From Sporobacter sp963675425 (GTDB lineage: Bacteria > Bacillota > Clostridia > Oscillospirales > Oscillospiraceae): a DNA stretch of 64,000 nucleotides. Both the position numbers and the translations under genes were made by a program. Position 1 is the stretch's first letter. Every line of letters begins with the position of its first letter. This document shows positions 24,791 through 33,069 of this stretch, one piece after another. The notes beneath the pieces were generated by a model that saw only the letters and a program-made list of their open reading frames with translations, was not told the origin of the DNA and did not search any database. Location: assembly GCA_963675425.1 (NCBI GenBank), contig OY776214.1:744001-808000 (forward strand), written 5' to 3'.

Positions 24791-26359
24791 ATGAACAAAG
24801 AATATGATGTAATCGTAGCTGGCGGCGGGATTGCCGGCCTCACATGCGCAGCCTTTCTTTGCCGTCAAGGACACCGAACGTTGCTCCTAGAAAAAGGGGA
24901 TAGCACCGGCGGCCTTGTCAAAACTTTTTATCATAAGGGCTTTGCCTTTGACGCGGGTATCCGGGCGTTTGAAAATTCAGGTATTATATTCCCGATGATT
25001 AAACGCTTGGGTTTGGAACTGCAATTTTTGCCCAACACTGTAACCATTGGTTTTGGTAGTACTTGGATGCGTTTTGATCACGAAGACGGAGTGGGCGCAT
25101 ACTGTGCCATGCTTAGCACCCTATTTCCCAAAAACAAGCCTGAGATTAGGCTGATCGAGGGTGAAATCCGCAAAGTAATCAATTATATGGATGTGCTCTA
25201 CGGGATAGACAACCCTTTGTTCTTGGAAAAACCCAAACCGGAATATCTGTTGAAAACGCTGTTGCCCTGGCTGCTGAAATACCAGGTGAATATAAAAAAA
25301 GTCAGTCGTCTGGACGAACCAGTCAGAGACTATCTGCACCGCTTTACCAAAAACGACGCACTAATTGATATGCTGACCCAGCACTTTTTTGATGAAACGC
25401 CGACCTTCTTTGCTCTGAGCTACTTTGGCCAATATAATGATTACAGCTATCCCACAGGCGGGACAGCTGCACTACCCGATGCACTGACATGTTTCGTCAC
25501 AGAGCACAGTGGCACCATCATGACACAAGCGTCCGTATCAGGCGTCAATGAGCAAAGTCATGAGATCACAACAGCTCAGGGCGTTAAATTCTGTTACAAG
25601 AAACTCGTTTGGGCAGCCGATCAAAAGCAGCTATACAGAGCACTCAAACCGACCCAAAACACACGCGCCGACAAGCATCGTGATTTGATTGAACGGAGCC
25701 ACGGCTGCAATTCCATCCTGGCCATTTTTATGGGCGTCGATCTGGAACCCTCGCATTTTGCATCCCCGCTCGGCCCTCATGCCTTTTACACGCCCTCAAC
25801 AGAAGGCCTGTCTACGCTGTCGGACTGGCGTGACGCTGCCAGCGATAGTGAAGCTGAGCTTTTAGAGTGGGTGTCACAGTATCTGGACCGAACTACGTTT
25901 GAAATTTCGTGTCCGGCACTGCGAGACCCATCCCTTGCCCCTAAAGGCAAAACAGGTATAACGGTCAGCACTCTTATGGATATAGACCTCGTGCGCCACC
26001 TGTCCCAGCCGGATTTATACGATAGCCTCAAACGGCGGTGCACCCAAAAAATAACAAGCGTACTGGATGCGCTTGTGCCCGGTCTTGCAGAAAAGAGTAT
26101 ATTCTCGCTTTGTTCAACACCCCTGACTATCGAACGTGAGACAGGCAACACAGACGGTGCCATCACTGGCTGGGCCTTCACCAACACACCGATCCCGGCC
26201 GAGCATCGCTTCCAAAAGATCGCACGGTCGGTCCTCACGCCCCTGTCTGATATTTATCAGTGTGGGCAGTGGACGTTCAGTCCCTCCGGCGTGCCAATCT
26301 CAGTACTGACGGGTAAGCTGACTGCCGATGCTGTCCATAAAGACTTAAAGAAAAGGTAG
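24791..26359 (+). CDS. Phytoene-desaturase-like FAD oxidoreductase (CrtN/CrtI superfamily)
   Basis: A 522-aa protein from ATG 24791 after GGGGAGG. The N-terminus has the Rossmann FAD motif VIVAGGGIAGLTCAAFL, followed by LLLEKGDSTGGLVKTF and GFAFDAGIRAF. The C-terminus has the second FAD-contact motif IYQCGQWTFSPSGVPISVLTGK. This is the CrtI/CrtN/retinol-saturase architecture. The gene is followed after 4 bases by a CrtQ-like glycosyltransferase and then a CrtO-like acyltransferase. No dehydrosqualene synthase (CrtM) is present, so the substrate need not be a C30 carotenoid. Confidence 0.85.
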   Translation: MNKEYDVIVAGGGIAGLTCAAFLCRQGHRTLLLEKGDSTGGLVKTFYHKGFAFDAGIRAFENSGIIFPMIKRLGLELQFLPNTVTIGFGSTWMRFDHEDGVGAYCAMLSTLFPKNKPEIRLIEGEIRKVINYMDVLYGIDNPLFLEKPKPEYLLKTLLPWLLKYQVNIKKVSRLDEPVRDYLHRFTKNDALIDMLTQHFFDETPTFFALSYFGQYNDYSYPTGGTAALPDALTCFVTEHSGTIMTQASVSGVNEQSHEITTAQGVKFCYKKLVWAADQKQLYRALKPTQNTRADKHRDLIERSHGCNSILAIFMGVDLEPSHFASPLGPHAFYTPSTEGLSTLSDWRDAASDSEAELLEWVSQYLDRTTFEISCPALRDPSLAPKGKTGITVSTLMDIDLVRHLSQPDLYDSLKRRCTQKITSVLDALVPGLAEKSIFSLCSTPLTIERETGNTDGAITGWAFTNTPIPAEHRFQKIARSVLTPLSDIYQCGQWTFSPSGVPISVLTGKLTADAVHKDLKKR

Positions 26360-26363
26360 AACA

Positions 26364-27482
26364 ATGACTGGACAACTAATAGAACTCGCTATCGCGCTTG
26401 CCGGACTGGCGGCAACAGTTGTACTCTTCTACCGTATCCCCAGGCTTCCCGAAAAAATGTCGTCCAGCCAATCGACCCCGGCAATTTCTGTAATCATCCC
26501 AGCGCGTAACGAAGAGCAGAATTTGAAATTAATTCTCGGCGACCTGAAAAAGCAGGTGCTCTCCCCTCTTGAGATCATCGTCGTGGATGACATGTCTGAG
26601 GACCAAACAGCCACAGTCGCAATGGAGTTTGGCGTCCGTCTCATCTTTGTACATCAAAAACCCGAAGGATGGACGGGCAAGACTTGGGCTTGCCAGTTCG
26701 GGGCTGACGCCGCCGCCGGTAAACTGCTGTTGTTTCTGGACGCTGATGTGCGTTTGGGTGAAAACGGCTTGCGCCGATTGGTCTCCACTTATATTGCAGA
26801 GCCCGGCACAATTTCTGTCCAACCCCGGCATCATACTGAACGCGCTTATGAGCAGTTCTCGATGCTCTTTAATCTTGTCCAGATCGCCGCTAACGGAACT
26901 GCCTTGCCTAGTCAAAGCTCACAGGGTCTCTATGGCCCCTTAATCCTCATCTCCCAAGAAGACTACAGAACGCTGGGTGGCCATCAAACTGTGAAAGACA
27001 GCATCGTCGAAGATATGTCGCTGGGACAGCGCTTACGCCAGCTGGGACTTCCGTACCACATATATATTGGCGACCAGGACATTTCTTTTCGAATGTATGC
27101 CGGCGGATTTCGCAGCCTTCTAGAGGGCTGGATAAAAAACATGGCCTCAGGTGCCACGCGAACTAAACCCATTGTTTTTGTAATGATGTTTCTATGGATC
27201 GCCTCGCTAATTTCCGTATCATATCATCTTATATTGGCCTTGCTTGGCTCCCAATTGATATGGATTATATTGTATACGGCATGCTATGCAATATGGGTCA
27301 CAATTCTGTTTGCGCTGACAAAGCAGATCGGCCAGTTTTCTAAATGGCCTATTGTGTTTTTCCCGTTGCCCTTACTGGTTTTTATCTGTGTATTCGCTTT
27401 ATCCGCCATTAAAAAAATCTTCCGGCTGACGGTTCGATGGAAAGGCCGTACTATAGCCACGGAGACGAAACGATGCGATTGA
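26364..27482 (+). CDS. CrtQ-like family 2 glycosyltransferase
   Basis: A 372-aa membrane-bound glycosyltransferase. An N-terminal helix precedes the GT2 core ISVIIPARNEEQNLKLIL, IIVVDDMSEDQT and the metal-binding FLDADVRLG. Later motifs are VEDMSLGQRLRQLG and three C-terminal helices. This order matches 4,4'-diaponeurosporenoate glycosyltransferase (CrtQ) and its relatives. It is coupled to the desaturase-like gene upstream and overlaps the next gene by 10 bases. The sugar and acceptor cannot be read from sequence. Confidence 0.85.
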   Translation: MTGQLIELAIALAGLAATVVLFYRIPRLPEKMSSSQSTPAISVIIPARNEEQNLKLILGDLKKQVLSPLEIIVVDDMSEDQTATVAMEFGVRLIFVHQKPEGWTGKTWACQFGADAAAGKLLLFLDADVRLGENGLRRLVSTYIAEPGTISVQPRHHTERAYEQFSMLFNLVQIAANGTALPSQSSQGLYGPLILISQEDYRTLGGHQTVKDSIVEDMSLGQRLRQLGLPYHIYIGDQDISFRMYAGGFRSLLEGWIKNMASGATRTKPIVFVMMFLWIASLISVSYHLILALLGSQLIWIILYTACYAIWVTILFALTKQIGQFSKWPIVFFPLPLLVFICVFALSAIKKIFRLTVRWKGRTIATETKRCD

Positions 27483-27979
27483 TAGAACTTCCTGATCTCT
27501 GGACCCTAGCACTATGCTTTGTCATTTGGCCCATTCTGCAGGTATGTGCCGCACTTTTCTGCCTGTTGCTTCCTGACCGTTTTTTTAGTCCGGATAGCTT
27601 CATATTCAGGCTGCGTCGTTGGGAGGACGGAGGTTGCTTTTACGAGCGGCTGTTTCACGTCAGACGGTGGAAGCATCTACTGCCCGACGGTGCCGCCGTT
27701 TGGAAAAAGCGTGGCTACCAGAAAAAGCACATTGAGAATTTTTCCCCTGATAACTTAAGGCGTTTTTGTATTGAGTCAGCCCGGGGCGAGCTAACTCACT
27801 GGCTCGCCATTCTGCCTTTCTGGATATTCGGTTTCTTTGTGCCGCCGGCTGTTGTGGCTCTGATGCTGCTGTATGCATTGGCCGTTAACATGCCGTGTAT
27901 TATTGTCCAGCGATACAACAGGCCGCGCATTGAACGGATACTGAAGGAGATTGAAGAAACAGCTTCAATCCAACAATGA
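27473..27979 (+). CDS. CrtO-like (glycosyl-carotenoid) acyltransferase
   Basis: A 168-aa protein from ATG 27473, inside the end of the glycosyltransferase gene. It has two or three membrane segments and the family motifs YERLFHVRRWKHLLPDG and RRFCIESARGELTHW. In Staphylococcus aureus, CrtO attaches a fatty acid to the glucose of the carotenoid. The same gene pair, GT then acyltransferase, is kept here. The terminator at 28081 closes the operon. Confidence 0.82.
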   Translation: MRLIELPDLWTLALCFVIWPILQVCAALFCLLLPDRFFSPDSFIFRLRRWEDGGCFYERLFHVRRWKHLLPDGAAVWKKRGYQKKHIENFSPDNLRRFCIESARGELTHWLAILPFWIFGFFVPPAVVALMLLYALAVNMPCIIVQRYNRPRIERILKEIEETASIQQ

Positions 27980-28080
27980 TAACAAAATTTTTAATATACC
28001 CCAAATTATCATTAACGAAAATAGAGCTAGACACAAATTATGTATATATATCGTTTTTCAATATAAGGGCGCTTGGAAAT

Positions 28081-28114
28081 GAATCCGAAAACATTAAGTT
28101 TCGGATTCTTTTTT
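28081..28114 (+). terminator. Intrinsic terminator after the CrtO-like gene
   Basis: GAATCCGAAA (28081-28090) pairs with TTTCGGATTC (28099-28108), an 8-base loop, then TTTTTT. Confidence 0.85.
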
Positions 28115-28468
28115 GCTTTTGTGCTGGTGACTGCACTGTTCTCAACAAGTACGCAACGCCGTCTATACATGGATAAAAGGAATCGTTAAGTAGCGCGATA
28201 TTTGGTTTTTCATAAGCGCGCTTTCAATAATTGGTTACTGTACTCAATGAATCAGTACGGTCGTTTTTATACCTTTTGTGATTTGTATTCAGATTACTCA
28301 TATGTCTTCTTGACCACTTCCTTTCCCGCTTCAGCTTTTTCTGCCTAAGAAGCGCTTCAAAAAAACCTCTTAATAGTGCAGCAGTCATATCTTATTCCTC
28401 AATTCAGTGCTACAAAGCTCAATGCCCTAACAGAAATGCATAGCTTTAATAACACACATTATCCCAGT
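28115..28468. other. Gene-poor interval with one doubtful small ORF
   Basis: About 350 bases between the terminator of the CrtO-like operon and the end of an SDR gene read from the other strand. No tRNA, insertion sequence end or clear hairpin was seen. The only candidate gene is the basic 54-codon minus-strand frame listed separately. Confidence 0.6.
28224..28388 (-). CDS. Doubtful 54-aa basic ORF
   Basis: Starts MTAALLRGFFEALLRQKK with GAGGAA 6 bases before the ATG, and is very rich in Lys/Arg. There is no known domain, and it stands alone downstream of the SDR operon. The ribosome site is the main support. Confidence 0.25.
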   Translation of the reverse strand: MTAALLRGFFEALLRQKKLKRERKWSRRHMSNLNTNHKRYKNDRTDSLSTVTNY

Positions 28469-29287
28469 TCACGAAACATTGCTGTTTTGTGCCGTAGGCT
28501 CCAGCCACTTGCTTTGAGCCTGGTTCCATCTCCAATAGACAATAGCTGCAATCCAGGAACGGGGAATGAATTTCCCGAAAAAAGAAAGTGTCCGATTAAG
28601 ACCGCCTGGCACAAAGATTCCTTTACCGTTTAGAGCGTGGTCAAGCGTTTTACGCGCGACGAACTCCAGCGGATTTGTCGTCGCGTCACCCCAAAAGCCC
28701 TGAGCCGCTATTCCGTCCACAGCTTCTTTTGTCGTAACCATTCCTCCTGGGCAAAGCGCCAGCACATTAGCGTCCTGGTTTTTTAACTCCTGCCGCAGAG
28801 ATGTGGCAAAATCCAGCAGGAACCGTTTTGAAGCGGCATATGTCGCCTTAAGCGGCATCGGGAACATAGAGGCAAGGCTCGAAACAAAAACAATGGTGAA
28901 CTGTCTGCCCGGTCTGCGGCGCTCCAAAATGGCATGAGTTATACGTAGTGTAGCGGCATTGTTGAGCGAGACAATCTTTACTACTTTCTCCCGCTCTCGT
29001 CCCATAAATCCGCCCTCGAAGTCCAGCCCCGCAATATTGAGCAGCATATCAAAACGGATGCTATGCCTGTCAATCACTTCCAACATTTCGTCAACACTTT
29101 CGGCACTGGTAAGATCACATGCTTTTATTGTGACCGTGACACCAAACTGCCGTTCCAGTCCACGCCGGATGCAGTGCAGTCCATCCTCGTTTACATCAGT
29201 CAGAAAGAGGTTGTATCCTCTGCGTCCGCACTCGGTTGCAAGCGCACGGCCAAGGCCTCCGGCCGCACCTGTAATCAGTACATTCAT
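28469..29287 (-). CDS. Short-chain dehydrogenase/reductase
   Basis: A 272-aa classical SDR: NAD(P)-binding TGAAGGLGRALA at residues 6-17, LNIAGLD near 84, and the catalytic SSLASMF...YAASKRF (Ser, Tyr and Lys of the triad). The C-terminal segment has a hydrophobic stretch that may form the substrate pocket or touch the membrane. It overlaps the SDR upstream by 4 bases. The specific substrate is unknown. Confidence 0.88.
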   Translation of the reverse strand: MNVLITGAAGGLGRALATECGRRGYNLFLTDVNEDGLHCIRRGLERQFGVTVTIKACDLTSAESVDEMLEVIDRHSIRFDMLLNIAGLDFEGGFMGREREKVVKIVSLNNAATLRITHAILERRRPGRQFTIVFVSSLASMFPMPLKATYAASKRFLLDFATSLRQELKNQDANVLALCPGGMVTTKEAVDGIAAQGFWGDATTNPLEFVARKTLDHALNGKGIFVPGGLNRTLSFFGKFIPRSWIAAIVYWRWNQAQSKWLEPTAQNSNVS

Positions 29288-30144
29288 GCCACTGCCGCCT
29301 TATCATAATGAATTCCGCAAAGACGTTCGCTGAGCGCAAACAGCTTATCGGCGTTTTCGCTTGTAACCTGGCTGCTGTATCTGTTCTCCTTGCAAAGGTA
29401 ATAGTAAAGCCCACCGGGCGACTCTTTCTGATTGCATAGGAACGCATAGGTTTTTGCAGGCACCGTCGGCGGCACACCGTGGCGCTTGCGGAGCGCCCAG
29501 ATAAAATTCACAAGCCCCCCGGTTTTCTTGTTGCCAATGTTTGTGTTTACAAGGCCGGGATCAACGACGTAGGCGTGAATGCCGGATGCCTCGTAACGAT
29601 CGTTTAGTCCCTTGGCAAACAAGATATTGCAAAGCTTGGTTTGTTTATAGGCCGTCAGCGGATTGTAGCCGCGACGCAGCATAACGTCGTCCCAATGCAC
29701 CTTGATGCCCTTGTGGGACTGACTGCCGGTCATGATGACCCGCCCGTTTGCTTTGTGCAGGAATGGAAGCAGCTCATAGGTCAGGAGAAAGCCGGAGAGA
29801 TAGTTTAGCGCGAATTGCTGCTCGTACCCTTCATCGGTTGTCATATACCAGCTGCGAACGCAGCCCGCGTTATTGATAAGCGCATACAGCTCTCCATCAC
29901 CGTTTTCGTTTAGATATGCTTTGATTTCCGCCGCCACTTGCAGGACTTCGCGCTGCTGCATCAGATCGGCAAGAAAATATTTGATTTTAGCTTCCGGATT
30001 TTCTGACACTATGTTTTCTTTGGCTCTCTCACAGTTTTCTTCGCTGTGACCAATTCCAATAACGAAGTAACCTTGCCGGGTCAAAATGCGTGCAGTTTCC
30101 AGACCGATGCCGGAAGTGGCACCCGTAATAACAATTGTATTCAT
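29284..30144 (-). CDS. Short-chain dehydrogenase/reductase (retinol-dehydrogenase-like)
   Basis: A 286-aa SDR with TGATSGIGLETARIL at residues 7-21, LINNAGCVRSW near 90, the catalytic TGSQSH serine region and YKQTKLCNILFA with Tyr and Lys. The sequence style (VDPGLVNTNIG) is that of RDH/WWOX-type SDRs. GAGGTAAAA precedes the ATG. It is the third gene of a five-gene PadR operon; the two unlike SDR copies suggest two steps on one hydrophobic substrate. Confidence 0.88.
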   Translation of the reverse strand: MNTIVITGATSGIGLETARILTRQGYFVIGIGHSEENCERAKENIVSENPEAKIKYFLADLMQQREVLQVAAEIKAYLNENGDGELYALINNAGCVRSWYMTTDEGYEQQFALNYLSGFLLTYELLPFLHKANGRVIMTGSQSHKGIKVHWDDVMLRRGYNPLTAYKQTKLCNILFAKGLNDRYEASGIHAYVVDPGLVNTNIGNKKTGGLVNFIWALRKRHGVPPTVPAKTYAFLCNQKESPGGLYYYLCKENRYSSQVTSENADKLFALSERLCGIHYDKAAVA

Positions 30145-30162
30145 TTTTACCTCCTCAGAAGT

Positions 30163-30888
30163 TTATATGGCAAGATCCGGTGCCGATTGCTTCCCCTGCG
30201 ATAACGCAAATTTTTTATACATTGAACGATTGAGCCTAAAAAAGCCTCTCACGGTCAGCAGGATCAAGCACGTCAAAACGATATAGTAGGCCGGTACTGC
30301 TAAGTGCCAGATGTCCTGCGGTAACAGCTGCCTGACATAGACGCCGTCAATCAGTTCGTAGACAAACAAACGTTCGGTACCTTCCACCAGAGGACGGAAC
30401 GCAAGCGCGTTAATGGCAACATATACGATACCTCCCAGGAGCTTGTAGCCGTCTTTTGATGAACACCGCTGTGTCCCGATTGTGACAAAACCGCAAAGGT
30501 ACAGCGTCCCATGGCAGAACATAGAGAGATAAATGTCATAATGGGGATAAGTATTATAAATGGGACCTCCCGATGCAATCATCGTCATGTAGTAGAAGAA
30601 CCCGGCCATCAAACCCGAATACGCCGCCCAGCTTTGAAGTTTCTTTCGGGCTGTCAGTAAAATCGTCGGAACAGCAAAATAGGCAACAGTAGAAAACTCC
30701 ACAGGGATTTTAATTCCGTTTCCAATCAGAGGTGACAGCGAGTAACGTCCAATGTTAAAGGACAGCAGCGTCAGGCACAGGATGCGGATCACCTTCGCCC
30801 TAGTTCGATCGGTACATTTACATAGCTGCACCGCCAGAACATTAACCGCTGCAAAAACGATAAACGCAAACGCATTCAAACCATACAT
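30163..30888 (-). CDS. Seven-helix membrane protein, TMEM164/YwaF-like
   Basis: About 241 aa from ATG 30888, chosen because GAGGTG precedes it and the longer form lacks a ribosome site. It has about seven membrane helices. PVEFSTVAYF, then HYDIYLSMFCHGTLYLCGF, with buried histidines, resemble the YwaF/TMEM164 integral-membrane family; this match is by eye. Its start lies 10 bases past the DUF1700 stop. The function is unknown; its neighbours suggest lipid or envelope modification. Confidence 0.6.
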   Translation of the reverse strand: MYGLNAFAFIVFAAVNVLAVQLCKCTDRTRAKVIRILCLTLLSFNIGRYSLSPLIGNGIKIPVEFSTVAYFAVPTILLTARKKLQSWAAYSGLMAGFFYYMTMIASGGPIYNTYPHYDIYLSMFCHGTLYLCGFVTIGTQRCSSKDGYKLLGGIVYVAINALAFRPLVEGTERLFVYELIDGVYVRQLLPQDIWHLAVPAYYIVLTCLILLTVRGFFRLNRSMYKKFALSQGKQSAPDLAI

Positions 30889-30898
30889 AATGCACCTC

Positions 30899-31630
30899 TT
30901 AATTCCATCCCGTATATCCGAACCATCCCCACGCATGCCAAAAACCAAGCGCACCGGAAGAAAGCATTGATATGATCATGCCCAGAACAAAACTGACAGC
31001 AAATACCGTAAGGGATATAAGCGCAATCAAACGAATACGCCGATTCATTTTGGCCGGAAGCTTCGGATAGACCGCAAGGGACGGAAGAACCGCTTTGCCG
31101 GAAGCTGTGGCAATGGCATTGTGATGGAAGCGACCGTAAGAGCGCATGAGCTGACGTACGAACGCAGCAAAGTAAACACAGCCGGTCGCTGTAAGTACGG
31201 CCAGAGCAGCGAATGACACCCCGAAAACCGCGCCACACCAGTAGGGCATGGGCGGTATCAGCGCATAAATATTTAAGCCGCCAAACAGACAGACAGCAAG
31301 CGTTGCGCTGGACAGCGCAAAAGCGGCCATTATCGCTTCCCATGCAGAAAGTAAGATAAAAATTATGCCCGTGAAGATGTCTGCGAAAACCAGCCCGAAG
31401 ACGGTTGTGGCCTTTTTACCACGGAAATGCTCCGAGTCGGTACGGCGCTCGAATTGTGCGGCCAGAGCCGTGGGGTCGCCAAGCTTTGCGGATATTTCTT
31501 CCTCGGAAAAACCGTCCGCCAGTTTGAACGCAAAATGCTGCTCGTACTCGCAGACAACATCGGCTGCATCGGCAACATCATTCTTTTTAAGCTCATTCAT
31601 AAGCTCCGCCAGATACTCATTCTTTGTCAT
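30899..31630 (-). CDS. DUF1700/HAAS-domain membrane protein
   Basis: About 243 aa from ATG 31630, which follows GGAGGATGATAATC. The N-terminal ~65 residues form the HAAS/DUF1700 cytoplasmic helix bundle (MTKNEYLAELMNELKK, then FSEEEISAKLGDPTALAAQF). Four hydrophobic helices follow. Such proteins almost always accompany a PadR regulator, as here where they overlap by 14 bases, and are thought to partner it in envelope-stress control. Confidence 0.85.
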   Translation of the reverse strand: MTKNEYLAELMNELKKNDVADAADVVCEYEQHFAFKLADGFSEEEISAKLGDPTALAAQFERRTDSEHFRGKKATTVFGLVFADIFTGIIFILLSAWEAIMAAFALSSATLAVCLFGGLNIYALIPPMPYWCGAVFGVSFAALAVLTATGCVYFAAFVRQLMRSYGRFHHNAIATASGKAVLPSLAVYPKLPAKMNRRIRLIALISLTVFAVSFVLGMIISMLSSGALGFWHAWGWFGYTGWN

Positions 31631-31949
31631 GATTATCATCCTCCAATAAGGTTACTATCGTTCGGGCGAAGTTTAGATATTCGGCCCGGTCTTTTTCATA
31701 GGTTTCACGTCCTAAATTGGTAACAGAATAGTATTTTCTCGGAGGTCCTCCGCTCTCTTCCTGAAGATAGGTGCTAAGCTGCCCATCGCTTTTCAGTTTT
31801 CTGAGAATCGGATAAACGGTACCGTCTGCTATATCGATGTGCTTGGACAGATATTCGGAGATTTCATATCCGTAGCAATCACGCTTTTTCAGCAGTGACA
31901 GTACACAAAGCTCCAGTACACCCTTCTTATATTGTGCGTTCACATACAT
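31617..31949 (-). CDS. PadR-family transcriptional regulator
   Basis: A 110-aa PadR protein: KKGVLELCVLSLLKKRDCYGYEI, the recognition region DGTVYPILRKLKSDGQL, the wing GGPPRKYYSVTNLGRE and a C-terminal dimer helix. It is first in the operon with DUF1700, the membrane protein and two SDRs. A consensus promoter with a palindrome over its -10 box lies directly upstream, which fits autorepression. Confidence 0.93.
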   Translation of the reverse strand: MYVNAQYKKGVLELCVLSLLKKRDCYGYEISEYLSKHIDIADGTVYPILRKLKSDGQLSTYLQEESGGPPRKYYSVTNLGRETYEKDRAEYLNFARTIVTLLEDDNHDKE

Positions 31950-31995
31950 CCTCCCTAGTGCGATATTGTCAGTAGAACCTCTTGACCACTATTGC

Positions 31996-32024
31996 ATTAT
32001 ATTCAGTAGTGATATAATTGTCAA
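31996..32024 (-). promoter_or_regulatory. PadR operon promoter and operator
   Basis: On the minus strand TTGACA (32024-32019), 17 bases and TATAAT (32001-31996) make an exact consensus promoter. ATTATAT and ATATAAT arms with a 9-base spacer form a palindrome covering the spacer and -10 box. Confidence 0.8.
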
Positions 32025-32154
32025 GAGTGTTCTGTGATTTATACTATAAATTTTCATACCAACGAAAACGTCTTCAGGTAATACTGCTTATCCTCCACCC
32101 TTCCCATCAGGTATTGGAACCGCCTACTAAAAAATGATGAGTTTGCGAATTTTT

Positions 32155-32206
32155 GTTGACCGACTGGTCTAATTGTGCTACACTGCAATTAGACCAGTCG
32201 GTCAAC
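32155..32206 (+). promoter_or_regulatory. TetR operator over the ABC-operon promoter
   Basis: A perfect 21-base inverted repeat: arms 32155-32175 and 32186-32206, starting GTTGACCGACTGGTC, separated by 10 bases. TTGACC within the left arm and TACACT in the spacer form a promoter with 17-base spacing. A bound TetR dimer, or two dimers, would block it. The TetR gene is last in the same operon at 35172. Confidence 0.85.
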
Positions 32207-32220
32207 AGGGAGGTTTTTAT

Positions 32221-33069
32221 ATGATTACCGTAAAAAATGTCTACCATGATTACAGCGGAAAAGGCCATTATGCTGTATCGGATATTTGCTTTTGCGTTGA
32301 AAGCGGAAAAATTTTTGGCTTTCTCGGCCCCTCCGGCGCGGGTAAATCCACCGTTCAGAATATTATGACCGGGCTTCTCTCCCTGCAAAAGGGCGAAGTC
32401 CTCTATGACGGCAAATCCATCAAGGATTTGCGTACCAAGTTTTTTAACCAGATCGGTGTGTCTTTTGAGCAGCCCAACGTTTATCCCAAGCTCACCGGGT
32501 ACGAAAACCTGAAATATTACGCGGCGCTCTTTTCCGTTCCCACAAGAGACCCTATGGAGCTTTTGGACAGGGTCAGCCTACGGGAGTCTGCTCACAAAAA
32601 GGCGTCAGAGTATTCCAAAGGTATGCGGCAAAGGCTCACGCTGGCAAGAGCGCTGCTCAACAAACCCAAATATTTATTTCTTGACGAGCCGACCAGTGGA
32701 CTTGACCCATCAACGGCGCTGACCGTCCGCGAGCTTATTCGAGAACAACGGGATGGCGGCGCGGCGGTGTTCCTGACCACGCATAACATGGAATTGGCCG
32801 ATTCTCTCTGCGATACCGTGTCGTTCCTGTACGACGGGAAAATTGCGGCAATGGATTCTCCGGAAGCGTTAAAGCTCCGTTACGGAAAACGGCTTGTATC
32901 CGTTGTATATGAAGCGTCCGGTAAAGAGCAAATAAAATCCTTTGATATGAACGACCGCAAAGCCCTGTCCGAATTCCTCCTGAGCATCACTCCCATCAAG
33001 ATCCACTCTCAGGAGGCCACGCTGGAAGAGATATTCCTGCGGGTTACCGGAAAGGAGCTGAAAGCATGA
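32221..33069 (+). CDS. ABC exporter ATP-binding protein
   Basis: About 282 aa from ATG 32221 with GGGAGG before it. Walker A is GPSGAGKST, the signature is YSKGMRQRL, Walker B YLFLDEPTSGLD and the H-loop TTHN. It is the drug/ABC-2 exporter type with a C-terminal extension. It overlaps the first permease gene by 4 bases. As the operon is controlled by a TetR repressor, export of a toxic compound is likely. Confidence 0.93.
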   Translation: MITVKNVYHDYSGKGHYAVSDICFCVESGKIFGFLGPSGAGKSTVQNIMTGLLSLQKGEVLYDGKSIKDLRTKFFNQIGVSFEQPNVYPKLTGYENLKYYAALFSVPTRDPMELLDRVSLRESAHKKASEYSKGMRQRLTLARALLNKPKYLFLDEPTSGLDPSTALTVRELIREQRDGGAAVFLTTHNMELADSLCDTVSFLYDGKIAAMDSPEALKLRYGKRLVSVVYEASGKEQIKSFDMNDRKALSEFLLSITPIKIHSQEATLEEIFLRVTGKELKA

